From positions 1,578,001-1,642,000 of the forward strand of contig NZ_CP032405.1 in assembly GCF_016806065.1 (NCBI RefSeq): a DNA stretch of 64,000 nt. Direction: 5' to 3'. This DNA comes from Rhizobium rosettiformans (GTDB taxonomy: Bacteria > Pseudomonadota > Alphaproteobacteria > Rhizobiales > Rhizobiaceae). The notes beneath the pieces were generated by a model. It was not told the DNA's origin, did no database searches, and saw only the letters and a list, made by a program, of their open reading frames with translations. The position numbers and the translations under genes were made by a program. Shown here one piece after another: positions 19,900 through 28,659 of this stretch (position 1 is its first letter; every line of letters starts with the position of its first letter).

Positions 19900-20070
19900 C
19901 AATGTCTCCGGCTGAAGCCCGGCCCGGCCTTCAAGGCCCGCCGCACTGAGCCTATAGATAGGGAATTGTCGGCCGATGTCAAAATTCTGATAGATTTCGG
20001 TTGATCCGCCGAAATTCCTCGGTATATATCGCGCCCGACCAACCGCGGTGGTTTTCCCCGCGTTCCCCCT

Positions 20071-20160
20071 GGACAGGTGGCCGAGTGGTTTAAGGCGCAC
20101 GCCTGGAACGCGTGTGTGCGTGAAAGCGTACCGTGGGTTCGAATCCCACCCTGTCCGCCA
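20071..20160 (+). tRNA. tRNA-Ser(GGA)
   Basis: 90 bases including encoded CCA. Acceptor stem GGACAGG/CCTGTCC, anticodon arm CACGC-CTGGAAC-GCGTG with anticodon GGA, a long variable arm as expected for serine, and T-arm GTGGG-TTCGAAT-CCCAC. Its last 15 bases are the attachment site of the neighbouring island. Confidence 0.97.
20146..20160 (+). repeat. attL: island attachment repeat at the 3' end of tRNA-Ser
   Basis: CCACCCTGTCCGCCA, the end of the tRNA gene, identical to 51101-51115. Confidence 0.88.
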
Positions 20161-20190
20161 CCTTCTCTATTAGTGATTTGATTTCTCATC

Positions 20191-21285
20191 TTATTCGCCT
20201 TTCCTTTGTCCAACTTTTCGGTTGGGTTGGACAATATTTGTTCGTGATTTCTTCCCCGCGATTGCCTTAGCTCCCATTTCGGCAAGTGCAGTCTGATTGG
20301 CTGCGGCGGTGTAGACGCTGACCTGCTTCAGGTCCGTATGCCCGGTCACGGCCTTGATGATATCCCCGCTCATGCCACCTTCCGCCATGCGACGCGCCGC
20401 CGCTTTACGCAGTCCGTGGGCTGAACAGTGAGGCAGGCCTGCTTCATTGCACCGGTCCCTGAACCAGTTGCCAAAGCCGGCTGCCGTGAAAGGCTTGCCG
20501 AAATCGGTCGTCAGGAACGTAGGCTTGTCTCTCGGCAGCTCACGGATCGACGTGAGGAGGGCAGGGAGCATGAACAAATCCAGCTCTGCCCCGGTCTTTT
20601 CCTGCTTCACGCTGATTGTTCGCCCGTTGATCTGCTGCCAGCCCATCAGCACAACGTCGCTCCGCCTTTGCGCGGTGTAGAGAAGCAAGTTGAGCGCAAG
20701 GCGCGCCCTGGTTCCCTCTAGATGCCTTTCCTCGAAAGCCGCGATCTCTGCGTCGCTCCAGGTGTGAAACCCCTTCGTCTTCTTCGAGAAGCCTTTGATC
20801 CCTGTGGCCGGGTTGGCCGTGATCCAGCCGTTGTCGAGGGCGTGATCGAGCATGATCTTGAGCAATGACAGCAGCCGATTTGCGGCTTGTGGCCGATCCG
20901 ACATGTCGCCGATCAGCGCCTTGACGTGCTCGCGCCTGAGATCCCGCATCATTCGAGCGCCGTGCTTTACGCGAAAGTTCTCTATAATGCGGCGGTAGGT
21001 CCGCTTTGTGGTCTCGCGTAGACCTTTGAAGGTCGGCGAGCGATAATAGGAGACCGCCAGCGCGTCGAAAGATCCCGGCCGCGTTCTGCTTGCGCCAATG
21101 TTCTCGCGCCACTCGGTGACGCCCGCAAGGGCCGCCGCGTAGGCCATTTCGAATTCCGGTCCGACAGGCGGGAATGGAAGATATGTGTCGACGCCTTTCG
21201 TACGGAACCGAATGCGCCGCTTCTTGTGACGATCGATCACCAGCGAGCAGTATCTCGGCAGTCCGTTGCGGCGCTTGCCCTTCAT
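20191..21285 (-). CDS. int: Tyrosine recombinase/integrase
   Basis: 364 residues. N-terminal SAM-like core-binding region ([19 protein letters not shown]), then the catalytic domain with Arg in [11 protein letters not shown], the HxxR box in [13 protein letters not shown], the second His in VTGHTDLKQ and the nucleophile Tyr in VSVYTAAA. All catalytic residues appear intact, so it may be active. It reads towards the tRNA and ends 30 bases from it, the usual layout for an integrase using a tRNA 3' end. Confidence 0.95.
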   Translation of the reverse strand: MKGKRRNGLPRYCSLVIDRHKKRRIRFRTKGVDTYLPFPPVGPEFEMAYAAALAGVTEWRENIGASRTRPGSFDALAVSYYRSPTFKGLRETTKRTYRRIIENFRVKHGARMMRDLRREHVKALIGDMSDRPQAANRLLSLLKIMLDHALDNGWITANPATGIKGFSKKTKGFHTWSDAEIAAFEERHLEGTRARLALNLLLYTAQRRSDVVLMGWQQINGRTISVKQEKTGAELDLFMLPALLTSIRELPRDKPTFLTTDFGKPFTAAGFGNWFRDRCNEAGLPHCSAHGLRKAAARRMAEGGMSGDIIKAVTGHTDLKQVSVYTAAANQTALAEMGAKAIAGKKSRTNIVQPNRKVGQRKGE

Positions 21286-21467
21286 CAGCGCAGAACCTCG
21301 TCCCAGGTGTTGACAGGTTTCGACTGCTGTTGGTCGGCCATGGAGGCAGACGCCTCGATACGGCCGTCGGGATGGATGACGACCGTCGCGGACTCAAATC
21401 CAGCGCTCAAGGCCGCTGCGAAAAGGCGCTTCGCGTCTATCTGCTTGAATTTTGACTCTCGCTTCAT
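21285..21467 (-). CDS. Small protein coupled to the integrase
   Basis: 60 residues (MKRESKFKQIDAKRLFAAALSAGFE...). The stop codon shares one base with the integrase ATG, so the two are co-translated. The centre, ATVVIHPDGRIEASASM, forms a predicted beta hairpin like small proteins often found beside integrases in rhizobial phages and islands. It is too short for a classical excisionase and has no clear HTH; a role in integrase control is only suggested by position. Confidence 0.6.
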   Translation of the reverse strand: MKRESKFKQIDAKRLFAAALSAGFESATVVIHPDGRIEASASMADQQQSKPVNTWDEVLR

Positions 21468-21859
21468 AACAGCCTCATCAGGAGATTATGTTCAAGATGG
21501 TGTTTGTCATTTTGGCAGTCTCCGGTTCCACGTCTTGGTGTCTCTGTGGCGGAGCTATTCTGAACTGCCGGTTCGAATGCGCATTCTTAGAAAACAGAGT
21601 GCATTGATTTGACCGGCTGAAAAGTCGCAAATCTGTCAACGACCGATACAGGCGAACAGTATCGTATCATCCTGAAAATATTGAATAATGCCGCATGTCA
21701 GGCTCGGTGAGAGAATTGTGGCAATTGTGAATTTTTGTTCTGTGAGGGGAGAGTGCTGCCGTTCGGCCTCAAATATCTCGACTGTCAATGTTCGAATCTG
21801 TCAGGAGCGGAAGAGTGAGCGGGGTAAGTGTTCTCGATCCGGAGTTACTCGGCCGGCGG
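21468..21859. other. 392-bp region with no recognised gene
   Basis: Relatively AT-rich stretch between the integrase unit and a gene relic. It could hold the integrase promoter (minus). No repeat or hairpin stood out. Confidence 0.4.
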
Positions 21860-22250
21860 TCGCGATCGACGCGGAAAGGGAGGCGGAAGATGTCGACGGC
21901 ATCGAAAATCTTCCCGGTGTCGACTACGCCGCCATCGATGCCCCGCTTGCCCGATCGGATGCGGTAATCGAGTATGCAACACGGCCGGCCGCGCCAGCGC
22001 GGCATACAGAAACGCACTGGCAATGGTCTCGACTGGGACGACGATGCCCTGCTGGAGGACTAGTGGGGTGCGGTGCACCACGCCGAAAACTTGCCGGCGG
22101 TGCTGCAGGCGATTATCGCCTCTCGATGACTGGAACGAGCTGGTCGAGCTGGTGATCTCGCGGCCGCGGGTGTCGGCCGGTATGATTGCGAAGGGGCTGG
22201 GCTTGCGGGAAATGACGGGGAGGGGGAGGTTTGGGGCATGGGGATAATAT
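21860..22250 (+). pseudogene. Decayed relic of a DUF1612/HTH-type rhizobial protein
   Basis: Pieces of one protein appear in successive frames: IENLPGVDYAAIDAPLARSD followed by AVIEYATRP (about 21900-21990), then LDWDDDALLED, a stop and WGAVHHAENLPAVLQAIIAS (about 22030-22115), then LDDWNELVELVISRPRVSAG with MIAKGLG and LREMTGRGRFGAWG (22115-22247). I recognise this order from a plasmid/chromosome-borne rhizobial family with a C-terminal HTH; the segment between MIAKGLG and LREMTG is shorter than usual. At least two frameshifts and a stop make it non-functional. Confidence 0.6.
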
Positions 22251-22359
22251 GAATACCGAGTTTATCCGTCATCCTATCTAGCTGTAAGATGGAATTCTCG
22301 GTTTCGGTATGGGTATTTTTTCGCTAAGAGCGGCGGTCAATCAAAAGCAGGTAGTGAGT

Positions 22360-23730
22360 ATGGCTCTGCACAAGGACGAAGTCCTGAATTCTCTCGCGGC
22401 AACGGCGAATGTGGCGCAATTCGTAAGTTTTCGACCGTTATCCAAGGGTGGCCTGTCGCAGAGTTATTGCCGTGTCACGGGATATCCAGAGAATTACCGG
22501 TTTGGTGACGTCAAGGAAGCAGTTGCCGCCCTGTTAGCTGCTAGCTCCGACCGGATGGTCAACGTAAGAAGCTACGAGCCCAACAGTCCTCGAAGCCGTG
22601 AGTTTATCTATGGACTCGAAACAGCTGATGCCGTGCTTGAAACCATTGCGCGCCTCGCGAACGAGAATCTGCACCTGATCGTGAACGAAACTATCGACAT
22701 CCATGATGGTGGCGTGTCCGGCGTGCTTCAAGGACAGCTCATCGAGTTTGCGCCGGATGACACGCCGAGATGTGTCGAAAAGCCAGGAATTGCTTCGCTT
22801 CCGGTGTATATGGGGGAGAGGATACTGCATACCGTTTATGGCTTCTCTCCTGATCTGAACTTCCCGCCAAACGCACGAGTTGAGTTCAGCATTCATCCCA
22901 GGGCGAGAGGGTATCATCACCGGCACACGATCGTCTGGGAGTTCGAGCCGGATGTTGCAGATTTTTTGCCGGCTGCAGTCTATTGGCCAAACCGTTTCAG
23001 TCAGCATGTAGGCGATAAGGTCTACGGCCTGCTGGTAGCTGATAGCCTGGGGCTCCCGGTTCCCAAAACGACAGTCATCGCGCGACGGACAGCGCCGTTC
23101 ACTTTCGGCCGAGAAACGGGGTCAGCAGAGGTCTGGACGCGAACCTCTCCACGTGAGCCTCAGCCCGGTCTCTACACGACGGTTAAAGGTTGGATAGATC
23201 CCTTCGCGCTACTCAGTAAAGAAGATCCGAATGGAGAAAATCTGCGATCGGTCTTGTGCCAGGCAGCTGTGCGGGCGAAATTCTCAGGTGCTGCCGTCGC
23301 AGGCGCTAAGGGACATGTAATCATCGAAGGTCGACGCGGCGAGGGTGACCTCTTTATGCTCGGCCACCAACCACCGGAAAGCCTTCCTTCATTCGTCGTC
23401 GAAAACGTCCAAGCGACTTACAAGGTCCTGTCCAACCGGCTCGGTCCAGTTCGCTTCGAGTGGGTGCATGATGGCGACATAGTCTGGATCGTTCAGCTTC
23501 ATTGCGGAGCCACGGGTTCAGAGGCTGATGTAGTGGTTCCCGGCGAAGCCCGGTCCTGGATCGAGTTTGATGTGGCCGAAGGGCTGGATGCCCTTCGGAG
23601 GAAATTGATATCCGTTGAAGACGATCAGGGCCTGCTGATCTTAGGCGAGGTTGGTCTGACGAGCCATGTTGCGGATTTGCTAAGAAAGGCGAAGCATCCA
23701 GCGCGCCTGAAAGCGAAATCAACGATCTAG
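22360..23730 (+). CDS. Uncharacterised protein, possibly ATP-grasp/PEP-synthase-like
   Basis: About 456 residues from the ATG at 22360; an upstream ATG at 22309 is in frame, and neither has a strong ribosome site. I do not recognise a named family. The second half has stretches reminiscent of the nucleotide-binding domain of PEP synthase/PPDK: FTFGRETGSAEVWTRTSP, VIIEGRRGEGDLFMLG and FEWVHDGDIVWIVQLHCG (compare the EW..dg..wilQ end of that domain). No phosphohistidine domain is present. It converges on the gene at 23727-24416, sharing the four bases CTAG as both stop codons. Function unknown; see findings for the proposed three-gene locus. Confidence 0.75.
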   Translation: MALHKDEVLNSLAATANVAQFVSFRPLSKGGLSQSYCRVTGYPENYRFGDVKEAVAALLAASSDRMVNVRSYEPNSPRSREFIYGLETADAVLETIARLANENLHLIVNETIDIHDGGVSGVLQGQLIEFAPDDTPRCVEKPGIASLPVYMGERILHTVYGFSPDLNFPPNARVEFSIHPRARGYHHRHTIVWEFEPDVADFLPAAVYWPNRFSQHVGDKVYGLLVADSLGLPVPKTTVIARRTAPFTFGRETGSAEVWTRTSPREPQPGLYTTVKGWIDPFALLSKEDPNGENLRSVLCQAAVRAKFSGAAVAGAKGHVIIEGRRGEGDLFMLGHQPPESLPSFVVENVQATYKVLSNRLGPVRFEWVHDGDIVWIVQLHCGATGSEADVVVPGEARSWIEFDVAEGLDALRRKLISVEDDQGLLILGEVGLTSHVADLLRKAKHPARLKAKSTI

Positions 23731-24416
23731 GGATGATCGTTGTCGGTCGCCCGATCGCTTCTCCAGATTTCCTGGATGATCTCCGTCCCGCGCACCTTGT
23801 GGACCGCCAAAACGTGCGCGGCCACATCCGGAACGGAGTGATCGACTACCAGTTCAACGACATTGTTTTGCTTCGGTCGCTTGGATCGTTCCTTGAAGGG
23901 AAAGTCTTCAATCCTCTTGAACGTGTCTTTGCCCCGCGGTTGAGGTTTGAAGAGCGTCGAACCACTGTTCAATGGGCTCAGCCAAATCCGATCTCGGTGC
24001 GCCGCAATTAGTCCTGCTGAATCGATAGTCAGAACCGTTTGTGATTTTTGCCTGTACGCCCGGGCCTTGAGAAGACCCCAGACTCGAGAGGCCGATAGCC
24101 AGAAGAAGCTTCGGGAGTTGAGAAGTTCGTACCAGTCTTTGGGTGTCAATTTATCCTGCAGGCAACGCGTAAGCAGATGGTCCTGCATGGGCTTCTGATC
24201 TCGGATTACGGCGCCAAGCAAGTTCGCTCTCGTCAATGGGACCGACTCCGGCCGGCGCTGAGATTCCAGTGCGAAACGTGCTTTCCCTGATACCTGGTAG
24301 AGGTCAAGGAGCGCACTTGCGCTCAGTAGCCCATGCTTCTGAATTGCTGGCCAAGCATCGTCATGCGCCATGTGATATAGACGGGGATATGTAGCAATCA
24401 ACTCTTCTTCAGTCAT
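23727..24416 (-). CDS. Small protein of DUF7002-like family, putative ADP-ribosyltransferase fold
   Basis: 229 residues from the ATG at 24416 with GGAGG upstream. It overlaps the 3' end of the purA-like gene by eight bases, indicating translational coupling. The start YPRLYHMAHDDAWPAIQKHG followed by LLSASALL resembles the NAD-binding entry of DarT/Tpt1-type ADP-ribosyltransferases (YH..h...w..I..hGLL); FFWLSASRVWGLL and INSG-like LSPLNSGSTLFKP follow. I believe it belongs to the family named DUF7002. Any enzymatic role is inference. Confidence 0.78.
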   Translation of the reverse strand: MTEEELIATYPRLYHMAHDDAWPAIQKHGLLSASALLDLYQVSGKARFALESQRRPESVPLTRANLLGAVIRDQKPMQDHLLTRCLQDKLTPKDWYELLNSRSFFWLSASRVWGLLKARAYRQKSQTVLTIDSAGLIAAHRDRIWLSPLNSGSTLFKPQPRGKDTFKRIEDFPFKERSKRPKQNNVVELVVDHSVPDVAAHVLAVHKVRGTEIIQEIWRSDRATDNDHP

Positions 24417-25383
24417 TCCAGGTCCTCCGATCAATCAGGCCCGCACGACCAAAGCCCTTGGAGATAAGTGATACGGGCAGATTACATACACGCTCGACGT
24501 CCGAAATGAACTTTCGGCTCCCCACGTTAAGCTCGTCAAATTTTGACGCGGCAGAATTATCGGTACCAAGGTAATCCACAAACGTCAGGGCGATATCAGT
24601 CGCGCCATTCCAATAGGCTGATCTTCTGATTTGCTCCCAGTTGAATTCGGCCATTCTCCTCGTTTTTCCGGAAACGCTTCCGATCTCGGTCTTATTGATG
24701 GCCTCTATGGCAAGGCCTGACCGCCTGGCAATTTCTTCAAATGTAACCATGGTTCCCATTGGGCCAGACTCGCCCCCGACGCGGATCGGATATGTCCGGG
24801 CGACGAGAATGACCTTTCTCAGTCGGGTAAATGGTATTCCTGCGTCTGACAGGCACCCCGCCGCCGAGGTCTCGCGCGAGGTAACATGTGGGTAAGAGCC
24901 GTGATGAATGCTGAGGTCAGTTCCCTGAGTTCCTTCAAGCATGACCCTTTTTCCGGCAGCCAGTGCTAGCTCAACCTTTTCGCGAACGTCCGCGATATAG
25001 CTCTCAAGCTCTGGAATATGGCGGGCCAGCCGTACCTTGGGTCCCCAAGACAAATCACCGTCCCGGCCCATAATTTTGCGCGCGGACGCCGCTCCCACGC
25101 CCTGTTTCGTGGAGGAGATCCCGTCGAGCAGCTTCTCCTCCAAAGCGATGTCGTCGTCTTCGATAATCATCGCTTGCGGATCAATAAAGAGACCAGCTTT
25201 TTGGAGCCGTGGATGGGCGTCCAATTCGAGACTGAGGCGCTTTAGTGAGATCGTCGAACCTGCAGCGATGCAAATTTCTGCGTTGGGATTTGAGCCAGTG
25301 CCAGATGGAAGCTGCCTATAGGTGTATTCAGGATCCTGCACCTTATGACCCGCGTTTGGACCACCGACACGGACCAGTATGTC
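24409..25383 (-). pseudogene. Adenylosuccinate-synthetase-like gene, 5' end missing at an IS
   Basis: About 324 codons remain, read from the IS junction at 25383: DILVRVGGPNAGHKV, RQLPSGTG, EGTQGTDLSIHHGSYP, VTSRETSAAG, RTYPIRVGGESGPM and EIGSVSGKTRRMAEF. These correspond to the PurA fold (GG.NAGHT, GAQGT.LDIDHG.YPYVTSS, TRVG). Wording such as GGPNAGHK and RTYPIRVGG is closer to short phage/archaeal PurZ/PurA-like enzymes than to housekeeping PurA. The N-terminal GDEGKGK loop and catalytic Asp are absent, and do not occur beyond the IS. A GTG at 25341 could start a truncated product, unlikely to be active. Confidence 0.8.
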
Positions 25384-25413
25384 TGGCCTGCTGCCGGTTT
25401 TTCGGACACCGAG

Positions 25414-26274
25414 TTAGGCTAATCCCACTTTGTTTTCAAATTCCATAGGGCTGAGGTAGCCCAGTGTCGAATGGCGACGCTTTGGATTGTAGAAGCGCTC
25501 GATGTAATCGAACACGTCCGCCTTTGCATCGTCCCTGGTCCTGTAGACCTTGCGAGCTGTCCTTTCCGTTTTGAGTGATGAGAAGAAGCTTTCCATCGCG
25601 GCATTGTCCCAGACATTGCCGGATCGGCTCATCGAGCATGTGATGCCGTGGTCGGCCATGAGACGCTGGAACTGCTCGCTTGTGTATTGGCTACCCTGGT
25701 CCGAATGGTGGAGGAGCGCATCTGGCTTGCCTCTGCGCCAGATGGCCATGATCAACGCATCTGTAACGAGCTGGGCTGTCATATTGGTGCTCATCGACCA
25801 GCCAACAACACGTCGCGAGAACAGGTCGATGACGACGGCCACATAGAGCCAGCCCTCAGCCGTCCATAGATAGGTAAAATCGGCCACCCACTTCTGGTTC
25901 GGTCTTGCTGCCGCGAACTGTCGGTCTAGCACATTCGGCATGATGACAGGGCGCTCACCGTCGTCTTTCGGCAAGCCACGCCGTCTCGGCCTTGCTCTCA
26001 ATGCATTTTCCCGCATGAGACGCTCGACGCGATGCAGGCCACAGGAGAGGCCTTCGGCGAGGAGGTCGTGCCAGACACGCCGCGCGCCATAGGTGCGGTC
26101 GCTATCCTTGAAGCTGTCCTTGATCTTGTCGAGCAGAGCCTCGTCATACCGGGCATGCTGGCTCGGAGACCGGTTTAACCAGGCATGAAAGCCGGAACGC
26201 GATACACCCAGCGCTTCGCAGAGCCATGCCACCGGCCAGATCGAACGGTGCTTTGCAATGAACGCGAACTTCAT
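25414..26274 (-). CDS. IS3-family transposase OrfB
   Basis: 286 residues. HTH_21-like N-terminus (AWLCEALGVSRSGFHAWLNR) and the integrase core with DDE residues in WVADFTYLW, HHSDQGSQYTS and NAAMESFFSSLKTE. It appears intact. The start overlaps the end of OrfA by four bases; the active product is probably the OrfAB fusion made by frameshifting. Confidence 0.95.
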   Translation of the reverse strand: MKFAFIAKHRSIWPVAWLCEALGVSRSGFHAWLNRSPSQHARYDEALLDKIKDSFKDSDRTYGARRVWHDLLAEGLSCGLHRVERLMRENALRARPRRRGLPKDDGERPVIMPNVLDRQFAAARPNQKWVADFTYLWTAEGWLYVAVVIDLFSRRVVGWSMSTNMTAQLVTDALIMAIWRRGKPDALLHHSDQGSQYTSEQFQRLMADHGITCSMSRSGNVWDNAAMESFFSSLKTERTARKVYRTRDDAKADVFDYIERFYNPKRRHSTLGYLSPMEFENKVGLA

Positions 26275-26561
26275 ATCACGTCCTTCGCAAAGTAGGCGGC
26301 GGCCTTTTTTAAGATGTCACGCTCCGCCTTCAGCTTGGCCACTTCTTTCCGAAGCCTCTCGATCTCAAGCTGCTCAGGCTTCATCTGTCCCTGACCAGGA
26401 AACGCCTGTGCTGGGTCCGAACCATATTCCCTGACCCACTTGCGCAGGACATTCTCATGAACATCCAGATCGCGGGATGCCTGCGCAACGCCGACCCCAC
26501 GCTCTCGAACCAATCTCACCGCCTCAAGCTTGTACTCGCGGCTGAACTTCCTTCGTTGCAT
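26271..26561 (-). CDS. IS3-family transposase OrfA
   Basis: 96 residues: HTH (KFSREYKLEAVRLVRERGVG, VAQASRDLDVHENVLRKWV) followed by a leucine-zipper stretch (EQLEIERLRKEVAKLKAERD) and ILKKAAAYFAKDVI, where the A-rich slippery run lies. It recognises the IS ends and supplies the N-terminus of OrfAB. Confidence 0.95.
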   Translation of the reverse strand: MQRRKFSREYKLEAVRLVRERGVGVAQASRDLDVHENVLRKWVREYGSDPAQAFPGQGQMKPEQLEIERLRKEVAKLKAERDILKKAAAYFAKDVI

Positions 26562-26624
26562 TAATGCACTCCAGTTTCATTGGAAGCACCTTAACTCGGT
26601 GTCCAAGAAACCGGCAGCAGGCCA

Positions 26625-26960
26625 AAGATTCGAAAGTCGCGAATTTCGATGCTGCTTAAATACATTTCTGGTTACCCCCACCGTTACCCTATCCCGGTGG
26701 ATGTCGATCTACCAAATTCATTCCAAGCTTATCCAGCTCGAAGTCTCTAGGCGGGGTTCTGAAAGAGCTAAGATCGATGTAGCTGAGAAATAAGGTGGTT
26801 CTCATATTTCATTTCTCTAGGCACCAATGCCGAGGGAGAGCGGGAATCCCTTCAAGGCGTGAGATTTCTGCATGTTGTCTTGGTCGTGAGGAAGTTATCC
26901 CTAGATCTATGCAGGAAACGAAGCTGCGGTGTTCGCGAACTCACACTATAGCCACCCAGT
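26625..26960. other. 336-bp region with no recognised gene
   Basis: Lies between the IS and the XRE regulator. It does not encode the missing N-terminus of the purA-like gene in any frame I read. Confidence 0.45.
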
Positions 26961-27233
26961 TCAGCGCTGTTGAGTCTCATGGGCCTTGCTTTGAGCCTTT
27001 AGCCTCACGCCTGGCCCGCCATCTGGCGTGGCGCCCGCGTCAAAGAATATTATACCTCTCTCTTCATAAACGCGCTTGATGGCATCAACCGTAATTGGCT
27101 GTGGGCCGCGTGGCCCCGCTTCATCCTGCTCCAACCTGCTAACAGTGTTGGCGGTTACCTTTGCAAGCTCTGCGACTTCTCTGACGCCTAGCTTTAAGAT
27201 GGCACGAGCGGCTCTAGCTTGACTAGGGTTCAC
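26961..27233 (-). CDS. XRE-family transcriptional regulator
   Basis: 90 residues. The HTH is ILKLGVREVAELAKVTANTV followed by SRLEQDEAG; it continues with ITVDAIKRVYEERGIIFFDAG, the standard single-domain Cro/CI-like layout. The tail is unstructured. It starts just downstream of a pair of inverted motifs that probably form its own operator, and is divergent from the LysR-type gene. Confidence 0.88.
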   Translation of the reverse strand: MNPSQARAARAILKLGVREVAELAKVTANTVSRLEQDEAGPRGPQPITVDAIKRVYEERGIIFFDAGATPDGGPGVRLKAQSKAHETQQR

Positions 27234-27254
27234 AGATACCTCATATCTATTTCA

Positions 27255-27302
27255 ATACAGTGTATTGACAATCATCATCTGCTCTTATAGATACACTGTA
27301 AT
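27255..27302. promoter_or_regulatory. Divergent promoter and operator between XRE and LysR genes
   Basis: On the plus strand TTGACA (27265-27270), 17 bases, TAGATA (27288-27293) is a near-consensus sigma-70 promoter facing the LysR gene. ATACAGTGTAT (27255-27265) and its inverted partner ATACACTGTAAT (27291-27302) overlap both boxes and look like operator sites for the XRE protein. On the minus strand TTGTCA-N17-AGATAT may serve the XRE gene. Confidence 0.65.
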
Positions 27303-27382
27303 CATTATTGGTTCAACAAATGCGCCCTCGGAGGAGCCACGCATTTGCATGTCCGGCCCATAGCCGCAGGATCGGAACTGTT

Positions 27383-28273
27383 ATGGAAATCCGCCAGCTT
27401 TCCTATTTTGTAGCGGTCGCCGAGGAGTTGCACTTTGGCCGAGCCGCCATGCGGGTGAACATCGCCCAGCCGGCGTTGAGCACGCAGGTACAGGCGCTGG
27501 AGAAGGGGCTCGGCGTGCAGTTGCTTACGCGCTCGACGCGCAAGGTGGAGCTGACGCGGGCAGGGGAGGTGTTCTATGATCGCTGTGTCCGGATGCTGGG
27601 GGAGCTGGATCTGTCAGCCGAGATGGCACGTGCGGCTGGAGGCAGGACGATGCGGGAGATCAGGATAGGGACGATCTATCCGGCAACGACTGGGGTGCTG
27701 CCAGCGTTCCTGGCTAGGATCGGACGGAAGTTTCCTGATATCCGTCTGCATGTGTCGAATGGCTCGACCGCCGATATCATCCGCCAGCTGGAGTGCGGGA
27801 AGCTCAATCTTGGCTTTATCCGACCAGTCGAGAACATCGGATCCTTGCGCTTCTTCTCGATTGCCCATGAGCGTTATCTGCTGGCCGTGCCGATGAGAAA
27901 TCCGCTTGCATCGAAGAACGAAGTGACGATCGAGGATCTCAAGGCCGAAAAGATCATCGCCTTCAAGCGGCAGAACCTCTCCTACACCGAGCGCTACTTT
28001 GCCGAGACCTTCGAAGAGCATGGGCTGAATGACAATGTCGCCTATACCTGTGACGACACCTTCTCGCTGATCTCGCTCGTCTCTTCCGGTCTTGGGGTCG
28101 GCTTTGCCCCGGCGTGGACTGGAGATCTGCCGGGCAGGGACGTGGTCTTGAAGAAGGTGACGGGCATCGATCTGAAGATCGGGCTCGGTGTTGCCTGGAG
28201 CAAGGATGATCCGACGGCGGCACGCGATGACATCCTCGACATCGCCAGGACACTGGGGCGGCCGGGCAGGTGA
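27383..28273 (+). CDS. LysR-family transcriptional regulator
   Basis: 296 residues from the ATG at 27383 (upstream in-frame ATGs add non-conserved residues). The winged HTH is at residues 1-60 (MEIRQLSYFVAVAEELHFGR..., NIAQPALSTQVQALE), followed by the substrate-binding domain. The N-terminus resembles the CatM/BenM subgroup. Its target is unknown: no metabolic operon lies next to it on the island. It may respond to the divergent XRE gene's operator. Confidence 0.92.
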   Translation: MEIRQLSYFVAVAEELHFGRAAMRVNIAQPALSTQVQALEKGLGVQLLTRSTRKVELTRAGEVFYDRCVRMLGELDLSAEMARAAGGRTMREIRIGTIYPATTGVLPAFLARIGRKFPDIRLHVSNGSTADIIRQLECGKLNLGFIRPVENIGSLRFFSIAHERYLLAVPMRNPLASKNEVTIEDLKAEKIIAFKRQNLSYTERYFAETFEEHGLNDNVAYTCDDTFSLISLVSSGLGVGFAPAWTGDLPGRDVVLKKVTGIDLKIGLGVAWSKDDPTAARDDILDIARTLGRPGR

Positions 28274-28368
28274 GGGTGGCGGTTTGCTACAGAGCTCACT
28301 CTGCCCATTCATGCGGAACGCCATGGCCGGGGGAAGGCGGTCCCGCCTGACCCTTCGGGTCGTTATGC

Positions 28369-28659
28369 TCAGGCTCCTGCGGCTTCCCTTTTTCCGGCCC
28401 TGACGTGACGAGAATTCCCGCTTTCGCGCCCTTCGGTCGCCGCGATGCTGAAAGCTCCGATATTCTTCATTGTCTGACCCGGATCTCGCGCAAGCGCGGC
28501 TTTGATCCGAGTGGTCTTGAGCGATGGCGCGCTATTGCTGGCTTTTCCGTCACTCAATACGTATCGAACAAGGTTCTGAACTCTGGGTCTGCATGGTAGC
28601 GCAGCTTTCGCGCCAGTGCTTGCCTCTGCCCGGTGCTGAGAGCGATCGAACAGGGTCAT
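28369..28659 (-). CDS. Doubtful small ORF downstream of traD
   Basis: 96 codons starting with an ATG that overlaps the traD stop (ATGA). The composition is Arg/Ser/Ala-rich with no domain I recognise. In intact relatives traG would be expected here, but this does not look like TraG. Another frame gives LARKLRYHADPEFRTLFDTY before a stop, so it may be debris. Confidence 0.25.
   Translation of the reverse strand: MTLFDRSQHRAEASTGAKAALPCRPRVQNLVRYVLSDGKASNSAPSLKTTRIKAALARDPGQTMKNIGAFSIAATEGRESGNSRHVRAGKREAAGA

Larger units (their letters stand above)
25384..26624 (-). mobile_element. IS3-family insertion sequence (about 1241 bp)
   Basis: Terminal inverted repeats of 33 bp with two mismatches (25384-25416 and 26592-26624), beginning TGGCCTGCTGCCGG and ending in ACACCGAGTTA. 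It encodes OrfA and OrfB in overlapping frames with an A6G run (26303-26310) where frameshifting would make OrfAB. Flanking triplets (GTC left, AAG right) do not match, so there is no target duplication. Confidence 0.92.

Noticed and set aside
24409..25383. Housekeeping purA
   Set aside because: Motifs differ from the housekeeping type, the N-terminal GTP loop is missing, and the gene sits in island cargo next to a small accessory gene.
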